64,000 nt of DNA from Actinostola sp. cb2023 (GCA_033675265.1 JAUJYZ010001123.1:122001-186000), one strand, 5' to 3'. Positions 33,250 through 46,809 are shown, counted from the first letter of the stretch. The notes: generated from the sequence alone by a model not told the origin. Numbers and translations are program-made.

Positions 33250-36200
33250 GGTTTCAGTTCTCCAAGTTCAGTCCTAAGATGCTGAAGAATGTTGGACTGT
33301 TTCAGAGCTTTTCGCGTCTGACAACCGTTCTCTCTAATGATAGGAGTCCAGCGTAATGAGAAGAGACCACTGGTTCTCTAGAAAGCGCTGTTAATGATCC
33401 CAGTCAGTAATGATGGCGGAGTAAATCGTCTAATAGCTGCCCATTAATCACATCAGATTTGATAAACAAAGATCGGCCAGCCCAAGTTGAAAGAGTCGAG
33501 TCACGGACGCAAAGCACTCTATTGACGTCCAACGCTGTTTTGGTTTCAGTAGGTGAGCGACAATCTGTTGAGTACATTATCATGTATTAGCATGTCGTTC
33601 TCACGCTTCGCGCGGCGTCAAAGCCAGCTGCACGCGGTAGTGAGTAGAGGGGAGTGGACTTCGCGCGAGTCTTGGCCTGTCGTCATATGACGTGCATCCC
33701 TCGACGGCGGGATGACCGCGCGCGTGTCAGTGTTGATCCTTCCAAGCAATCTGTGTGGAGTCCCAGATCTTCAAAAAGATCAAAGTTCAAAAAGTTTCAC
33801 AAGCGTTGTTCTGAGGTGCGAATTTGTCCAATATTGAAGTGGAAGGGACCCACTCGTTTATGACGCGCAGTGATGAACAACTAATACAACACGAATTCGG
33901 GGAATCTAAAGCGTGTTGAGGTTGCTCCATTTCAGATGGTCGCGTTCGTGTTTGGTTTTCACTCTGACTGCCGATGACGTGAGATGCAGACTCTTAATCA
34001 ATCACTTACGATGCAAATGAGATGAAAACCTTACTCAAAGTTTGCTTACCGAGACACGTCAAACAACACGAGGAATATACTTCGGTCTGCTCAGAAGATA
34101 TTAAAAAATAACTGCTGCTCGCCGGCTTTTGGTCCTTTTTTCGCCGATTCCATTTCATTCACTGATTTTCCCGTGTGTTTTCATCACCAATTCAATTTAC
34201 TTTAGTAACGCCATTTCGTGACATTTTCCGGATCACCTGGCCTAAAAGTCGCCTTGTTTTATCTATCTGGTTGTCGAGTAAACTCTACGACTTCTCAACG
34301 AATTTTCTTCAAAAAGACCTTTTCGCATACACACCTGTCATCTCGGATTTCCAAGAAAGAATACCACATGCATACCGGTGTACACCAATTGTTCTTTGGT
34401 ACACGACGAGTCTCTCCACATATCAAAAGAAGCAATTATTTCTGTATCAAGCCTCAACAAAGCATGGTAACAGAGCCATTGGAATAAAACAATCGATTCT
34501 TATAGCCAACCAATACAAGACGACATGGAACAATCCTGGCTTGTTTACGGATAGTATTTTTGTTTTGAATTTCGAAACTCAGGCTCCTATTCGACTCCAT
34601 GTCAAGAAAAAATATTGATTAATGGCGGTCCTCAGAGGAAGGAAGGAAAACACTTACAAGACTAAACAAGAAGTTGAACTTAGTATATACGCGAAATAGA
34701 TCTGTTTGGCGTTCTAGAATTACATGGAAATGGTTGTTGGTGTAACTGAGACACGACTGATATCATCGAGTCCAAGGAAACGCAATTGCATATTGTATAT
34801 ATTTTTCTAAAAAAATAAAATCAATTAGCGCTGGAAAGTTATTATATTCGATATCGGTTTTAAAAAGCTTATTTTTGCCTCGCGGCGATTTATCATTGCG
34901 CGCTTTTCTACATCCTCACATCACTAAAAAGCGCAGCCGATTTACAGAACCGCTTTGCCGAGCGCTCAGCATAAAGGTCCATAAACACAAATTCATAACT
35001 GAACTTCACTTAATCACTGTCCGTATTGACGCTGTGATGCGTATATTTGCCCATTTCATCATAGAAGTATAAAACTACTCGATCGAAAGTCGGGCTAAAA
35101 TTGCGTCAACTCTCTGTCCAAACGCCGGATTTCTTGAGCAAAGCCGACTGTTACTTGAGTGTGTTGTTACTTACAGATCTAGAATAGACAGTTGAAATCT
35201 TCCCATCGATCGTTCGAATTGGCTAATTAGCTGTGAGAGTTGCCCCGGCTGTCAAGTTTACAGAAAAACAACAGCGAAAGCCTTCGATATTTGAAATGCT
35301 TTTTCGATAAAACTATACGAGATGTCAGGAGTTGAGCAGGACCGAGTTGTTTCGTTTCGTTAGGACACAACTGAGCCGTGTTAAAGCGTGCACAGCCGAG
35401 TAAACCACTACTGATCTAGAAAAACAGCGAGGAGATCAACAGAACGAAACCGTATTGCAGCAGATCGAACATGAGATAAGATTGTTATCAATGGTATTTT
35501 GTCCAATGGAGCCACGTTCGAATATGAAAGTGAAAAATCTGTTACGGAAAAGTGGGAAAAAATGGAAGAAATGAGAAGAAGAAAAATGAGCTAGAGAGAA
35601 TTATTTTCTTGATTTGAAAGGAAAAGGGGAGGAAAGGCGCGAAAAAGAGACACAGCGTTGCGGCGACCGACTTACCCCAATTCGTGCGATGTTGGCGATG
35701 GTTGGCGATTAGATGAAGAGCGCACGTCGCCTACCACGAGCGCTTTTAAAGCATTTTCTCACACACCAACGTATTCATCGAATATTGGACAAGAGCCTGG
35801 CCCTTTCCGGTCCAAATGCAGCGTCGTTTAATCTTGTATTTATTATAAACTAGTTAAGTGTTCTTTGTGAATTAAAAAACAGCGATATTTGCCCAACAAC
35901 CAACACCGTCTACATTAACTCGGAAACACAAGCACAGTTTCTTCCGATATCAAACTGTGCAATTTTGTCAATAATTGCGGTGTCTTCCCGCCATGCAGTC
36001 TCCCGTAGCTTCAAACTACGGCACTTTTGGTCATATTGGACTGGACTAAATTTTGCTCGCTCCGCGGGACGTGCTGTAGTACAGAAAATTGGCGCTAGGT
36101 GAGGGCGTTCGTTCAACGAGCATAGAGATATTCTAGACCGCGGAGTGATGGTTCACCACTGTATTGATCAAAAGGGGCGAGCAAGTGAAATACCCTAGAT

Positions 36201-38635
36201 TAAAACGTCCGCGTATTTGTCTTACCGTCTGCCCAAATTAGCCTGTTAATCTCAAGCCAAGAATGTTCATCGAGATGTTGTTATTTACAGATCGGCGGCC
36301 AACGAGAGTAACTCATCAAACCAAACAATAGCTTGAAACAGAATGAGATAAACCTCTCAATTTCCCCCCTCACCCCTATTAATTCATATACACAATCCAA
36401 ACGCAATTACCAGAGAATTATGGATGCCTGTGATACGAGAAAGAATAGAAACGAGATAACCGTGCCAAATTCCCATTGAAATGCGACATATTTCAGTAAA
36501 TACCATTATCGACGCGGTACACTAGATATAAACATTGTCAGTTTATATTTACCGAGATACGCAGATGAGGAATTTTAGCAGTTCTATTGTAATTGGAAAC
36601 CAAATTTAATGGATAAACTTTACTGAAAACAACCGAAGATGTATCCGGCAACACTGAATTCTCGTTCCTACTAAAAATCTAGTTTCACTACAGTAATGAA
36701 TTAGAAAATTACGAAATTGGAAAACTACGGTTGGTTAATCTTATGTTAACGAGCGAAGGCTTGTCAGTGAGAAAATGAAGACAACTGCAAGGGAAATTCA
36801 AGACATTTTTCGAGGAATTCTTCTCGAAGAATAAGAATAAGAATAAAAAGATGAAATGATTGAATACAAGTGAGAAAACATGACACATAGCAAAGATAGA
36901 TTCGTAGTTATGATTCCTACCTTTTGGAAACTTTTTAGAACAAATTTTCAACTCAGTAGAACTCACAGCAAATGTCTATACAACAGCAACCGAAGTCATT
37001 CGCCCGGTTTTACTGTAGTATCTTATATATAGGGGCTTAATCGCCATCACTTATCATGTCTTTAATTCTTATTAATAATATTAGGACCACAGATAATAAT
37101 AGAATTCACATTTCCCGAGCTAGGTACGCTTTAGAAAAAAGCAATTAAACATTGCGACCTTCTGTCTTATCACGAATCAGAAATCAGATTTGGACAAGCA
37201 GTGTACTGAGGGAATACACTTATGATGGAGACAAGTCTGTGGAAACAGCAATCATTTGGAATACGATTTCACGGAAACCGAGTTGAATCGAAAACTTCTC
37301 CCTGCCCCGCCCAAGTCTACTAGACCTAACTTTCACTATGTTTTTTAACATTCTTGCCTTTTTGGAAATCAAGTGAATAACAAATATGAGAATACAGAGA
37401 GGTATTCGATGAGGTTTCAAGAGTAAATGTTGCAAGGTCAAGCGTAGAACGCAAGAGAGAGGCGTTTAAAAGTCGATGACAACACAAGTATTACAATCTT
37501 CGTCTGATTAAACAAACTAATACTCATTAAAAATCTTGCAATTGAGAAATCAAGGAGGTAGAACTCACCGAGAAGAAGTGAATCTAAGAAGGAAAAACAG
37601 GCAAAACTCTGAAGGCCTCTCTCCCACTGCACTTCAGTCGCTGACTATCGAGTGCAAAGTCATTCTGTACAGTTGATATTTGTCGATGAATGTTATGGTT
37701 ATTATCAGTTGTTTACATATCACAAATCAATAAATCTATCAAAATGATGTCAGCGCTGACATCGACTAATAAGTAACAGCCGGTCTGATTGTCGCGAAAA
37801 TGAAGATGCAATTTTCACGAAAATGATCTGTGATGGCAGCTAAATTGAAGGTTAAATTGCTAGTTTTTCTTTTGTCTCATCTTTCTTACTTCCTTTCTAG
37901 TGAACGTGATCTTTGTGTGAAGGATTGAATTGCTTTTGAATCTTCAAATTACATTTATACGTCCTGTTTTTTTAATACTTTCTTCCCCTTTCACCCTCGC
38001 TCTAACTAAGTAGCGCCGTTCCTTACTTTTCCCATCTCTCCATTCTCTCGAATATTTGCCCTTCCGTTCTTCCTTCCCTCTTGAATATCTTTCCCAATTC
38101 TAAGTCAGATTCTTGCTAAACAAAATTCAGTTCTAAATTTAAGTCTAAAACCAATTCGATACACAGATAGGGAAATGCGAAAACTTTCGTAATAATAGAG
38201 TCAAAAATCAAACACGACATTTCAAAATACTCCCACTTCAAGCCATAACAGCCTGCTGTGATGTAAGTGTTTTCGTATAGCTTCAAATCAATGTCCTTTT
38301 AGGTTTTCTTAATTGGTTCATTACTTGTTACGGCGTTGCTAATCATTAGCTGCACGCGTAAGCAAGACATTCACCTAAGCGAAAAAGGATACAGTTTATC
38401 ATATTTCCTTGCAACCTCGACGTACGGTAATTGAATGTCTTCCCGAGCAGTTCTGCATTGCAAAATAATGTAAAATAAATCAACCAGTAAATGAACCAGC
38501 AAATCTGTGCACTTGAGAAAGGTTCTTCGCGCTCTTGAATTTTTAAGGACCGCAAATCTAAACATCATAAACTGAGTGCCTAAACTTTTCCGGGAAATCG
38601 CAGCGGGAACTGCATGAACACTTTGTGACTTTTTG
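33250..38635. other. No recognisable gene
   Basis: No assignable coding sequence. The largest frame, 147 codons at 34175-34618 (GTG-initiated), has no recognisable domain and no splice context. Bases just above 33249 should hold the GPCR 5' UTR and promoter. No TATA box or other clear element was identified. Confidence 0.5.
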
Positions 38636-38641
38636 GAAAAT

Positions 38642-39215
38642 GTTATTTTGAGGGGGGAAGGCGGTATTCGTGAATGGCGGGAAACGCTTTACTAGCTTTT
38701 TGGCCTGAAAATGTTATTTTGAGGGGGAAGGCGGAGTTCGTGAATGGCGGGAAACGCTTTAGTGGCATTTTGGAAAATGTTATTTTGAGGGGAAATGCGG
38801 TATTCGTAAATGGCGGGAAACGCTTTAGTGGCTTTTTGGAAAATATTATTTTGAGGGGGAAGGCGGTATTCGTGAATGGCGGGAAACGCTTTAGTGGCAT
38901 TTTGGAAAATGTTATTTTGAGGGGAAATGCGGTATTCGTAAATGGCGGGAAACGCTTTAGTAGCATTTTGGAAAATGTTATTTTGAGGGGGGAAGGCGGA
39001 GTTCGTGAATGGCGGGAAACGCTTTAGTGGCATTTTGGAAAATGTTATTTTGAGGGGAAATGCGGTATTCGTAAATGGCGGGAAACGCTTTAGTGGCTTT
39101 TTGGAAAATATTATTTTGAGGGGGGAGGCGGAGTTCGTGAATGGCGGGAAACACTTTAGTGGCTTAAAAAAAAATATTGTTCGAGAATTACACCGCACTC
39201 GTGAAATCCCAGAGG
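38642..39215. repeat. 66-bp minisatellite (about 8 copies)
   Basis: Tandem units of 66 bp starting GTTATTTTGAGGGGAAATGC, then GTAAATGGCGGGAAACGC, then TTTAGTGGCATTTTGGAAAA. The unit is 22 codons long and stop-free on both strands, which explains several long repetitive ORFs. Variation in the G run (GGGG to GGGGGG) breaks the frame between units, arguing against coding. Confidence 0.95.
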
Positions 39216-40600
39216 GAACTGACATTTTAGTGGCTTTTAGAAAATATTCCATGTACCTGGAGAGCCGTGGAGAGCGCAAAAACATGATCTGCCGGCTGCA
39301 GCCGCTTCTGGCGACCACAAAATTACTATTTTAAAACAACAAAAATTAAACAAACTGGAATTGAGTTTGTATTTGTTAAGCAGCCCAATACACTTGAGTG
39401 GCTTTTTCAACAATGGTTATTTAGAGAGCAAAAGCTTAAAAATAATATATGATCTCAAAACCGCCGCTTTGAAGAAGAAAATTCAATTCAACTTGATTTC
39501 AATGTAGTTTTGTTTCAGATATGAAAAACACTTTAGTGGCTTTTCCAAAACACTTTACTGATTGGCTGTTCCAAAAATACTTGCGGTTTCTTGTTGGCGA
39601 TAATTTCATATTAATTTGATGTTTCGATCATAAAACCCCCTGTTTAATCAGTATATTTAGAATACCTTTTAAATTGAAGCAATTTAACTATAAAAGCTAA
39701 ACACGCGGTGGGGAGGCACTTTAGTGGCTTTTATCGTTCCATTTTCGAATTCCTGAAATCGACAACGCGACAACGAAGTGCGCCGGAGAATATGTTAGGT
39801 TTAATGCCAATTACTTCGAAAGAACCGTGGCATCAATTTGAAAGTATCCTTTGAAGTAAAACCGATTCATTAACTGTGGCCGCTGACAATGTGAAGAGAC
39901 AGGCATTTCAATGGCTTTCTAGATTTTCTTCAATAAGAAAAACCAACAATACGTGCGAAACTGATAATGGGATCGCGTTGAATATGAATTGGCCAAATCT
40001 CTGAAATGCACTCCGAGCAGGTATTGTCGATTTCGGTAAAGCGATGAACACTTAAATGGCTTCCAACTGCATGTCTCATTTTCAAAATGTCAAAGCTTTA
40101 AACAGACGGAACCGAGGATGATTTCGTTGCGTAATTGAACTGCGCCTTTTAATCAACGCTGACACCAAAGATAACAGAGTAATCAGATTTTCGAGATTAA
40201 GAGGGGCATTTCAATGGCTTCTCGGAATAACGTACCGAAAAGCAACGGTAATATTTATGTACATCTCTGTCACAAATTAATACTTTAGTGGACGACAGAT
40301 GTCTGGCACTAAACCCAGCACTCGAATGGCTTCCAGTGGATTATCCCATCGGTTTGATACTAAACACTTGAATGGCTTCCCGGCAGTAAAGGTTTCGAAA
40401 ATGCAAATAAACAAAACAAAACAGCGGCAAATAGTCAAGGAACAAGGCACTTAGAGGCTCAACTAGGAGATTTCCCGATCCCATCGAGAGAGAAACGCGC
40501 GATTCACACTCAACGACTGTAATTATTCCAAACACTGGAAACAATTAAAGGGCTTCCAATCATCAACGTACACACTTAAATGGGTTCCAGTGTTTTGATT
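39216..40600. repeat. Decayed series of spaced CACTTTAGTGGCTTTT-like motifs
   Basis: Beyond the 66-bp array the core ACTTTAGTGGCTTT recurs with drift to CACTTAAATGGCTTCC. It occurs near 39220, 39391, 39530, 39715, 39903, 40049, 40206, 40318, 40363, 40448, 40540 and 40571. All are in the same orientation, with spacings from about 30 to 190 bp. The intervening DNA is not obviously repeated. Confidence 0.65.
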
Positions 40601-41867
40601 GAAATAAACAATTTGAACAAAACGAACGCGCGTGATTATGTATTCCATAGAGCACTGTTAAAAACACGCATAAAAATACCAAAATTAAAATGGGTAAAAT
40701 ATAACACAAAATATCGGTTTGGGAAATGAAAATAAATCCCACTATTAATGTAAATCATATGAGAAGAAATCCCAACGAATCGTGCCATTTAACAAGGTTA
40801 AAACTGAAATCTGAAATTGTAACTGTCGTGTGTTTACCTTCTTGAAATAAAGTTGATTCATTCATTCATTCAATCTCCAGAATGAAAGCGAGATTGAGAA
40901 ATAAAGCCGAAGACATGATATCACCGTGTTCAGTGTGAAGAAAAAACTAGACCGTCTAAAGGCTTCCACTTTTGGGCCTTCAGCTGATCAAACAATGAAA
41001 AAGATTGGGATCCCGTTCACCTGTACCGAGATGTATCCTTTGAAAGACGATTTAAAGAGTTTTTGTTGCCGAAAGACAGGCCGCTGGCGGTCGATCTTTG
41101 AAGTCGAGGCGAGCTTTACAATTTAACTTTGTTGAGTAAACTCAGCAAAATTCCATCCGGCTCTAGGGCTAAAAAAGGAACCCTTTTTTGCATTCGAAAG
41201 GGTTCCGATCAGTTGATCAGTACAACGTCTCAAGGTCAAATGATCGCGGGGCCTTTATAAGATGATAGAATAATACAAGACCAGTTCTAGTTTGACGATG
41301 TGAAATCCGGAAAGACACCGAAACCTTACAAGACCTGCATCTATTGATGCTTCTTTATGCACTCTTAAACAAACCATAGTCCAAGTAATTGGCCTGCCAT
41401 TGAGGACACTCGATAACTAAGCTCCGAGAAGATGGGTGGCTTGGATTTCAGAAACAAGAAGAGTGCGCCGGCTTGGTTGTTTATTTTAGTTTCGACCGAT
41501 TTGGTGATTCAGATTGGAGATATTTTTCCAATAACTATAAAATAGATCTTGTTAGAGATTTGGGCGCCGGATATAACATGTGGTGTTCAATTGGTGAGAA
41601 CAATACAGTGGGGTATAAATGGCCTGAAGGGAACAGCTTTGTCACGTTTTGTTCGTCGAGGGGAAACAGGGAAAAACTACTGAGGACAAAATGAAAAGGG
41701 AATTGTACAACGCACCCCAGGGACCGGGAAAGACAACACAGGGGAATGCCACCGAGGCTGAAGAAAGAAATGAAAACTGCAATAATACGTGAAAATAACT
41801 GACTAAAAAGTCAAAGAGAGAAAAATTGACTGATGAAGAGAAGTTACGAAATACTGAAAAGATAGAA
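40601..41867. other. No recognisable gene
   Basis: No supported coding sequence. Short plus-strand frames at 40926-41126 and 41473-41694 have balanced amino-acid composition but no recognisable motif or splice partners. Confidence 0.5.
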
Positions 41868-42270
41868 AGAATGAAGAGAAAGAGGAAGGAAGAATGAATG
41901 AAGAGAAAGAGAGAAAGGAAGAAAGAATGAATGAAGAGAAAGAGAGAATGGAAGAAAGAATGAATGAAGAGAAAGAGAGAAAGGAAGAAAGAATGAATGA
42001 AGAGAAAGAGAGAAAGGAAGAAAGAATGAATGAAGAGAAAGAGAGAAAGGAAGAATGAATGAATGAAGAGAAAGAGAGAAAGGAAGAAAGAATGAATGAA
42101 GAGAAAGAGAGAAAGGAAGAAAGAATGAATGAAGAGAAAGAGAGAAAAAGGAAGAAAGAATGAATGAAGAGAAAGAGAGAAGGAAGAATGAATGAATGAA
42201 TGAAGAGAAAGAGAGAAAGGAAGAAAGAATGAATGAAGAGAAAGAGAGAGAGAAAGAAAGGAAGATATGA
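41868..42270. repeat. 33-bp purine-only minisatellite (about 12 copies)
   Basis: Tandem AATGAATGAAGAGAAAGAGA plus GAAAGGAAGAAAG units. The plus strand is almost entirely A and G, with only the ATGAAT steps interrupting. Long minus-strand Ser/Phe/Leu-rich ORFs are repeat artefacts. Confidence 0.95.
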
Positions 42271-45200
42271 AGAACGAAATAATGAATAAATGAAAAGGAA
42301 GCATGAATGAATGAAAGTGTCACGAACATATCACACTATACAATCCTTCACTCCACGTGTCCCATTAGCCACCACAACTGACCGTGTCTTAAATGGCTTA
42401 AATGCATTTATACGAAAATAAACGAGTTTAATCAGTTGTGGTCGTTACGTGTTTACGTTCTTGAAACATTCACCTCATTAATTTGGCCGAACTCACTTGC
42501 TTTCGAAATGACAAGTTAAGAATCGACGATTATGTCTAGGAGAAGAGCACTCTCAACTTATCTGCCTTTTTCACTTTGCAAACAAAATTCAGAATCGACC
42601 TAAGTATAGAATACGTAGTGTCTGTTTGTACAGTTTCTCGATAATAACCTTGTCGTGCAGGGAGGAGATTACAGAATAGAATTATAAAAGTTCTGTTTAT
42701 CTCCTGCGTCTTTTTACTGTAAAGCTTTTTTCTACGCGTTCGATGTATATTGTCCATCGGCTTATTATTAACTGTCTTGTAATCTTAATCCTAGTTTATT
42801 CTGAATCACCCGGCCATTCAGGGCTACACGATAACGAAACACAGCAAGGCAATCTTCTTCCCAAGAAATTTCAATCTCGAAAAACTGGTGTAAATGGAAT
42901 AAAAATGGTGTAAATAGTAAAAAATCTTTGGAAACAAATTCTGGAATCTTTCAGTCAGTGTTTGTGTTTGTTGTTTGAGCGAACTTACTAAATTAACAGA
43001 ATCACAAAAACCTCTTCGCTTTATTGCTTTTGAGAAGACCAGTGTATAACAAGTAGTGATTGATATATTGAAATTCCGCCATTGATATTGAAGTATTGAT
43101 GTGGAATCGACGAGGGAGGGACACGGGTTTTGATTCACTGATTGAATGTATTCTACTAGTGAAACGATTCATGCGGCTAACGTTCAACACCGTCATTTTA
43201 GGAGTACAGATTCTATTGGAATTCAATGACCACAACGGAAAGCCGCATTGAAAAAGCAAATGAAATATGAGAAATGGAAAGCACAGAATGAGAAAGGAAA
43301 GAAAGGGATAAAAGACTGAAATCGCAGGAAGCCGGCGAGATAGACTTTGAAAAACAATTACACACTATTCGCGTACCTTTCGGTGTAATTCTCCAACGAA
43401 TTCAACTCTGACAAATATCCCCGCCAGATATCTTCGTCTTACCCAACTAGTGGAAGTCTCCCAACGCATCCAGGCACACGATTCCCATTGGAATCGAAAG
43501 TGGCAAATGTTTTGTACACCAAAACCTAGGAAATCCACTTCACGTCTTAGGTCATATTTTTACTCGGACACTGAAAAGTGCTGCTCTGAGTCAAGAATAC
43601 TTATGGGCTCGCACTGAAGTGGAGTGAGATTTAAGATTTAGCTTCGGTAATCACAGGGAGAGGTATTAAGCCAATCGAGCAATGATCGTCTAAAGAGATG
43701 GGGCCATTTTAAGTGGGGTGCTAAGTTATGTCAATATCTCATATATTTCCAAACGGAACATTCTTATTTGATTACTGGGAACGGATGAGAGTCGCATTTA
43801 GGTGGGAGAAACTGCCTTGGCGCTGGCGCTGGCGCACATTAGTGGAAAAGAATGATCTTTTTGACAGAATATTCAAACTATGATGATCATAAGGGTAGTT
43901 ATGATTGACAAGATGTCTTTGAGCTGATTGGCTATCGTGCCTGGAGCATAATAAGGAAACCTTTAAAGTGCTGGGGTGTAAATAAGCGAACTTATTCACG
44001 ACGAGCTGTCATTCGCTGAATACTTGGGCTTCTCGTCTTTAATTTCTCTCTCAAGTCCAATTTACCTCGCTTAAAATGAATTTTCGCAAGGGAAATGACT
44101 AAATTGGCATTAAATGAAAGGAGTTCTTTTACGAACCCAACAAATGGCTTAAATTAATGTTATCAGGGAGTTTTGAATCTATACGAGATCTGTGAAAACA
44201 TAACCAATTTTATCTCTCGCACTAAAATTATATTTTAAAAACGAAAAAAAACTCTGTTCTACACACTGTGAAAGTACATACTATCGGGCACTTTTGAACC
44301 TCATAGCGGAGTCTTCAGAGGATATTCAATATTCAACAGCATTATATACAAACATTATCCTGGCTTCGAAAACATTAGTTCACGCTAAGATGATCTTTCT
44401 TAGAAAAAATCAAAACTAGAAAAAAGAGATCGTGGAATCCCTGCACCTGGTTAGATAGACCAGTGTCTCAACCACAACTGCCTACAGTCAATATACTAGA
44501 GTTGTAATCTTGTAATCGTGTATTTGTCGATATTGCACGGCGATAGACATACAAGTTGCGGGATTACAGGGAGTACACGACTCGTGGTTACAATGAGATG
44601 GATTTTGTGGTAGAAATAATAATGACCAATGAACTATCTGTTTTGGTTCAACTGTAAAACTAAAGAGAATGTATAAATATATTCTCACATAATTATCCAA
44701 CTAAACGCAATTAGATGCTGTAAGAATGGGTATAATAATAAAATTAGAATATAAAGAACAAACATAAAAAGCAAAACACAGAGCATGACAAAAACACAAT
44801 TATATCACAATAAAATAAAAAAAATTAACAAGAAAAATCGAATTTTTTTTTCACATTTCCCTTCACATTTCCTTCCTTCCTTCCTTTCTTCTTTTCTTTC
44901 CTTAACAATCATTTCCATCTAGTGTGGTTTTCTACAGCTTATCCCTAGCTCCAGAATTGGATTAACATTATCTCCGACGACCGGTAATAAAATTGAGACC
45001 ACTAAATTTCACGACAATGCACACTACCAATAAAAAACACTCGATTATATTCGTTTTAACCTCCAGTGAGAACAGGGCCACAAACTTAGAGTCTACCGTA
45101 CTGTATATAAGAAGGCTTCTCTGCGTAAGAATCATGCAGACACGTCAGAAATGACGCGGAAAACATGGCTAAATTGGGGAGGCTGTCAAACGAATGTTAA

Positions 45201-45484
45201 GCATACAGTAGCAGTATGATATAATAGTCACAAGAGACGGCGGTAATACATGACTAAATGATTTTGGTCACAGCTAACGAATGCAATGATTACCCTGGCA
45301 AAACTGCTCAGCGAACAATCAATTACACATTTCGCTTTCCCGCGGGCTGTCATCCCGTGAAAACGGGTGCCGTACTAAAAGAACTGCCAGTATCTCAGCG
45401 TTTCATGCTCATATTCTTTTACTGAGTTCGTGCGGCTTGTCAGGATTCGAGCCAACGTGAAGCTGCCCACGCAAGGATTTCAGC
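42271..45484. other. No recognisable gene
   Basis: No supported coding sequence. A pyrimidine-rich CTTCCTTCC stretch lies at about 44868-44900. The frame at 42824-43259 on the minus strand is not assignable. Confidence 0.5.
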
Positions 45485-46168
45485 ATCTCAAGGTACTTAA
45501 GGCCTGGTTCAAGCCTTAAATAGCAGAAAAACGAAAAAAATTATAATGTCTAATCATTTTGACTAAACATCACAAAACTTGGCACAGCTTGAGAGTTTTA
45601 TATCCTCTACTCATTTAAGTGAATGAAATCCAAAACAGCGTATCACGTGGTTAACCACGTGACAAAGAATTTTGAAAACAAAATATAAAATGCGGTCGCC
45701 AGTTTAAGAGGAAAGTGAAAGCAAATAGTTGTGTATAATCACGTTTATGATCATCTATTAACCCTCGTTTAGAAAACCTGTCTCCCGCTTTTTGCAAGGA
45801 GAATATTTCGGAAAAGAGGTCACGTGACCATTTCATCAGATTATATTTCTGTAGTTTTCTCTTAAACTATATATAATTCCGAGGTTTTCTAAACGCTATC
45901 TTGTTTAACTGGTTATCCTTAACGCTATTACGTAAAAGGTATTTCATTGTGAATTGAATTCGCGACCGCATTTAAGAAAAACTATATTTTCCTCCATAAG
46001 GTCACGTGACCACATGACGTCACAATTGTTAGATCCAAATTGTCTCAAATCTTGTATATAACCTTATGCCTAAATATGAGTGCCTAAGTAAATTAGAGCA
46101 GCGAGTTATTACAAGAAATGTGATTTTCCAAATTGCCTTTTTGAACCAGGCCTTAAGTACCTTGAGAT
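45485..46168. mobile_element. 684-bp inverted-repeat element with palindromic E-boxes
   Basis: Perfect 28-bp terminal inverted repeats, read as ATCTCAAGGTACTTAAGGCC then TGGTTCAA, lie at 45485-45512 and 46141-46168. TTAA occurs symmetrically 12 bp inside each end, so the true element could be GGCCTGGTTCAA-ended with TTAA targets. The interior carries an 18-bp perfect palindrome CACGTGGTTAACCACGTG (45644-45661) and two copies of GGTCACGTGACC (45818-45829 and 46000-46011). No ORF of note. Confidence 0.85.
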
Positions 46169-46419
46169 AGCAACAGCGAAGCTAGCGACGGACATAAGTG
46201 TTAAACTTGGCTGTTGTAATCAAAGCTAATTCGCTGCTCGCTTACAAATGGTCAATTAACTGCGATTTTAGCCCAATTAACGCTCGCCACGTGACAGAGA
46301 ACATACTAATAGAATTGCCACATTGGGTCGATAATGTCACAGTTATCTTTTTAAAAGCACTCAGAGCGAGAATCGGCGAAAAGTCCAAAATGCAGAAAAG
46401 AAAATCAGGGTTCATTCAT

Positions 46420-46546
46420 CACCATAGCAACCATTTTAAAAGTGCGTACCCATAGCAACCTTTCATTAGTGCCGTCACCATGGCAACCATTTCAGTAATA
46501 TCGTCACCATGATAAACCAACGGTTAGTAATATCACCATGGTAACC
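46420..46546. promoter_or_regulatory. Cluster of five RFX X-box-like half sites
   Basis: Successive motifs CACCATAGCAACC (46420), CCCATAGCAACC (46449), GTCACCATGGCAACC (46474), GTCACCATGATAAACC (46503) and ATCACCATGGTAACC (46532). The GTNNCCATGGNAAC pattern is the RFX X-box. The cluster lies about 485-610 bp upstream of the LITAF-like start codon. A further strong match, GTTGCCATGGGAACC, lies at about 47562-47576 just after that gene. Regulation of this gene is inferred from position only. Confidence 0.45.
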
Positions 46547-46801
46547 GCACTACCAGTGTCGTCGGCACAGCCACCTTTCCACATCGCATTCTTGTGTGTC
46601 ATGTGTCTTCGCATAACATCATATTTTTCGTCGATGGAAGTACGATTTTTTTTCCAGTTTTGGTGATTTATACTTCGTGGAAGAGTGACTCAAGTGGTTG
46701 TGGATCTTGTTTTTGAACTCTGCTGTCACGCAACATGGATATGTCACGCAATGTGTCACGCAATATTTCATTCAGAACGGCACGGCCGAGTACAAAGCTT
46801 G

Positions 46802-46809
46802 TGACGTCA
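46802..46809. promoter_or_regulatory. Palindromic CRE (TGACGTCA)
   Basis: A full consensus CREB/ATF site 221 bp upstream of the LITAF-like ATG at 47031. Position fits a proximal promoter element. Confidence 0.4.

Noticed and set aside
34175..34618. 147-codon plus-strand ORF
   Set aside because: Starts at GTG, has no recognisable motif and overlaps a second unassigned frame.
38643..39334. 107-208 codon repetitive ORFs on both strands
   Set aside because: Products of the 66-bp minisatellite. G-run length changes shift the frame between units.
41642..42329. 220-codon Ser/Phe/Leu-rich membrane-like protein on the minus strand
   Set aside because: Translation of a 33-bp purine repeat. Open in more than one frame.
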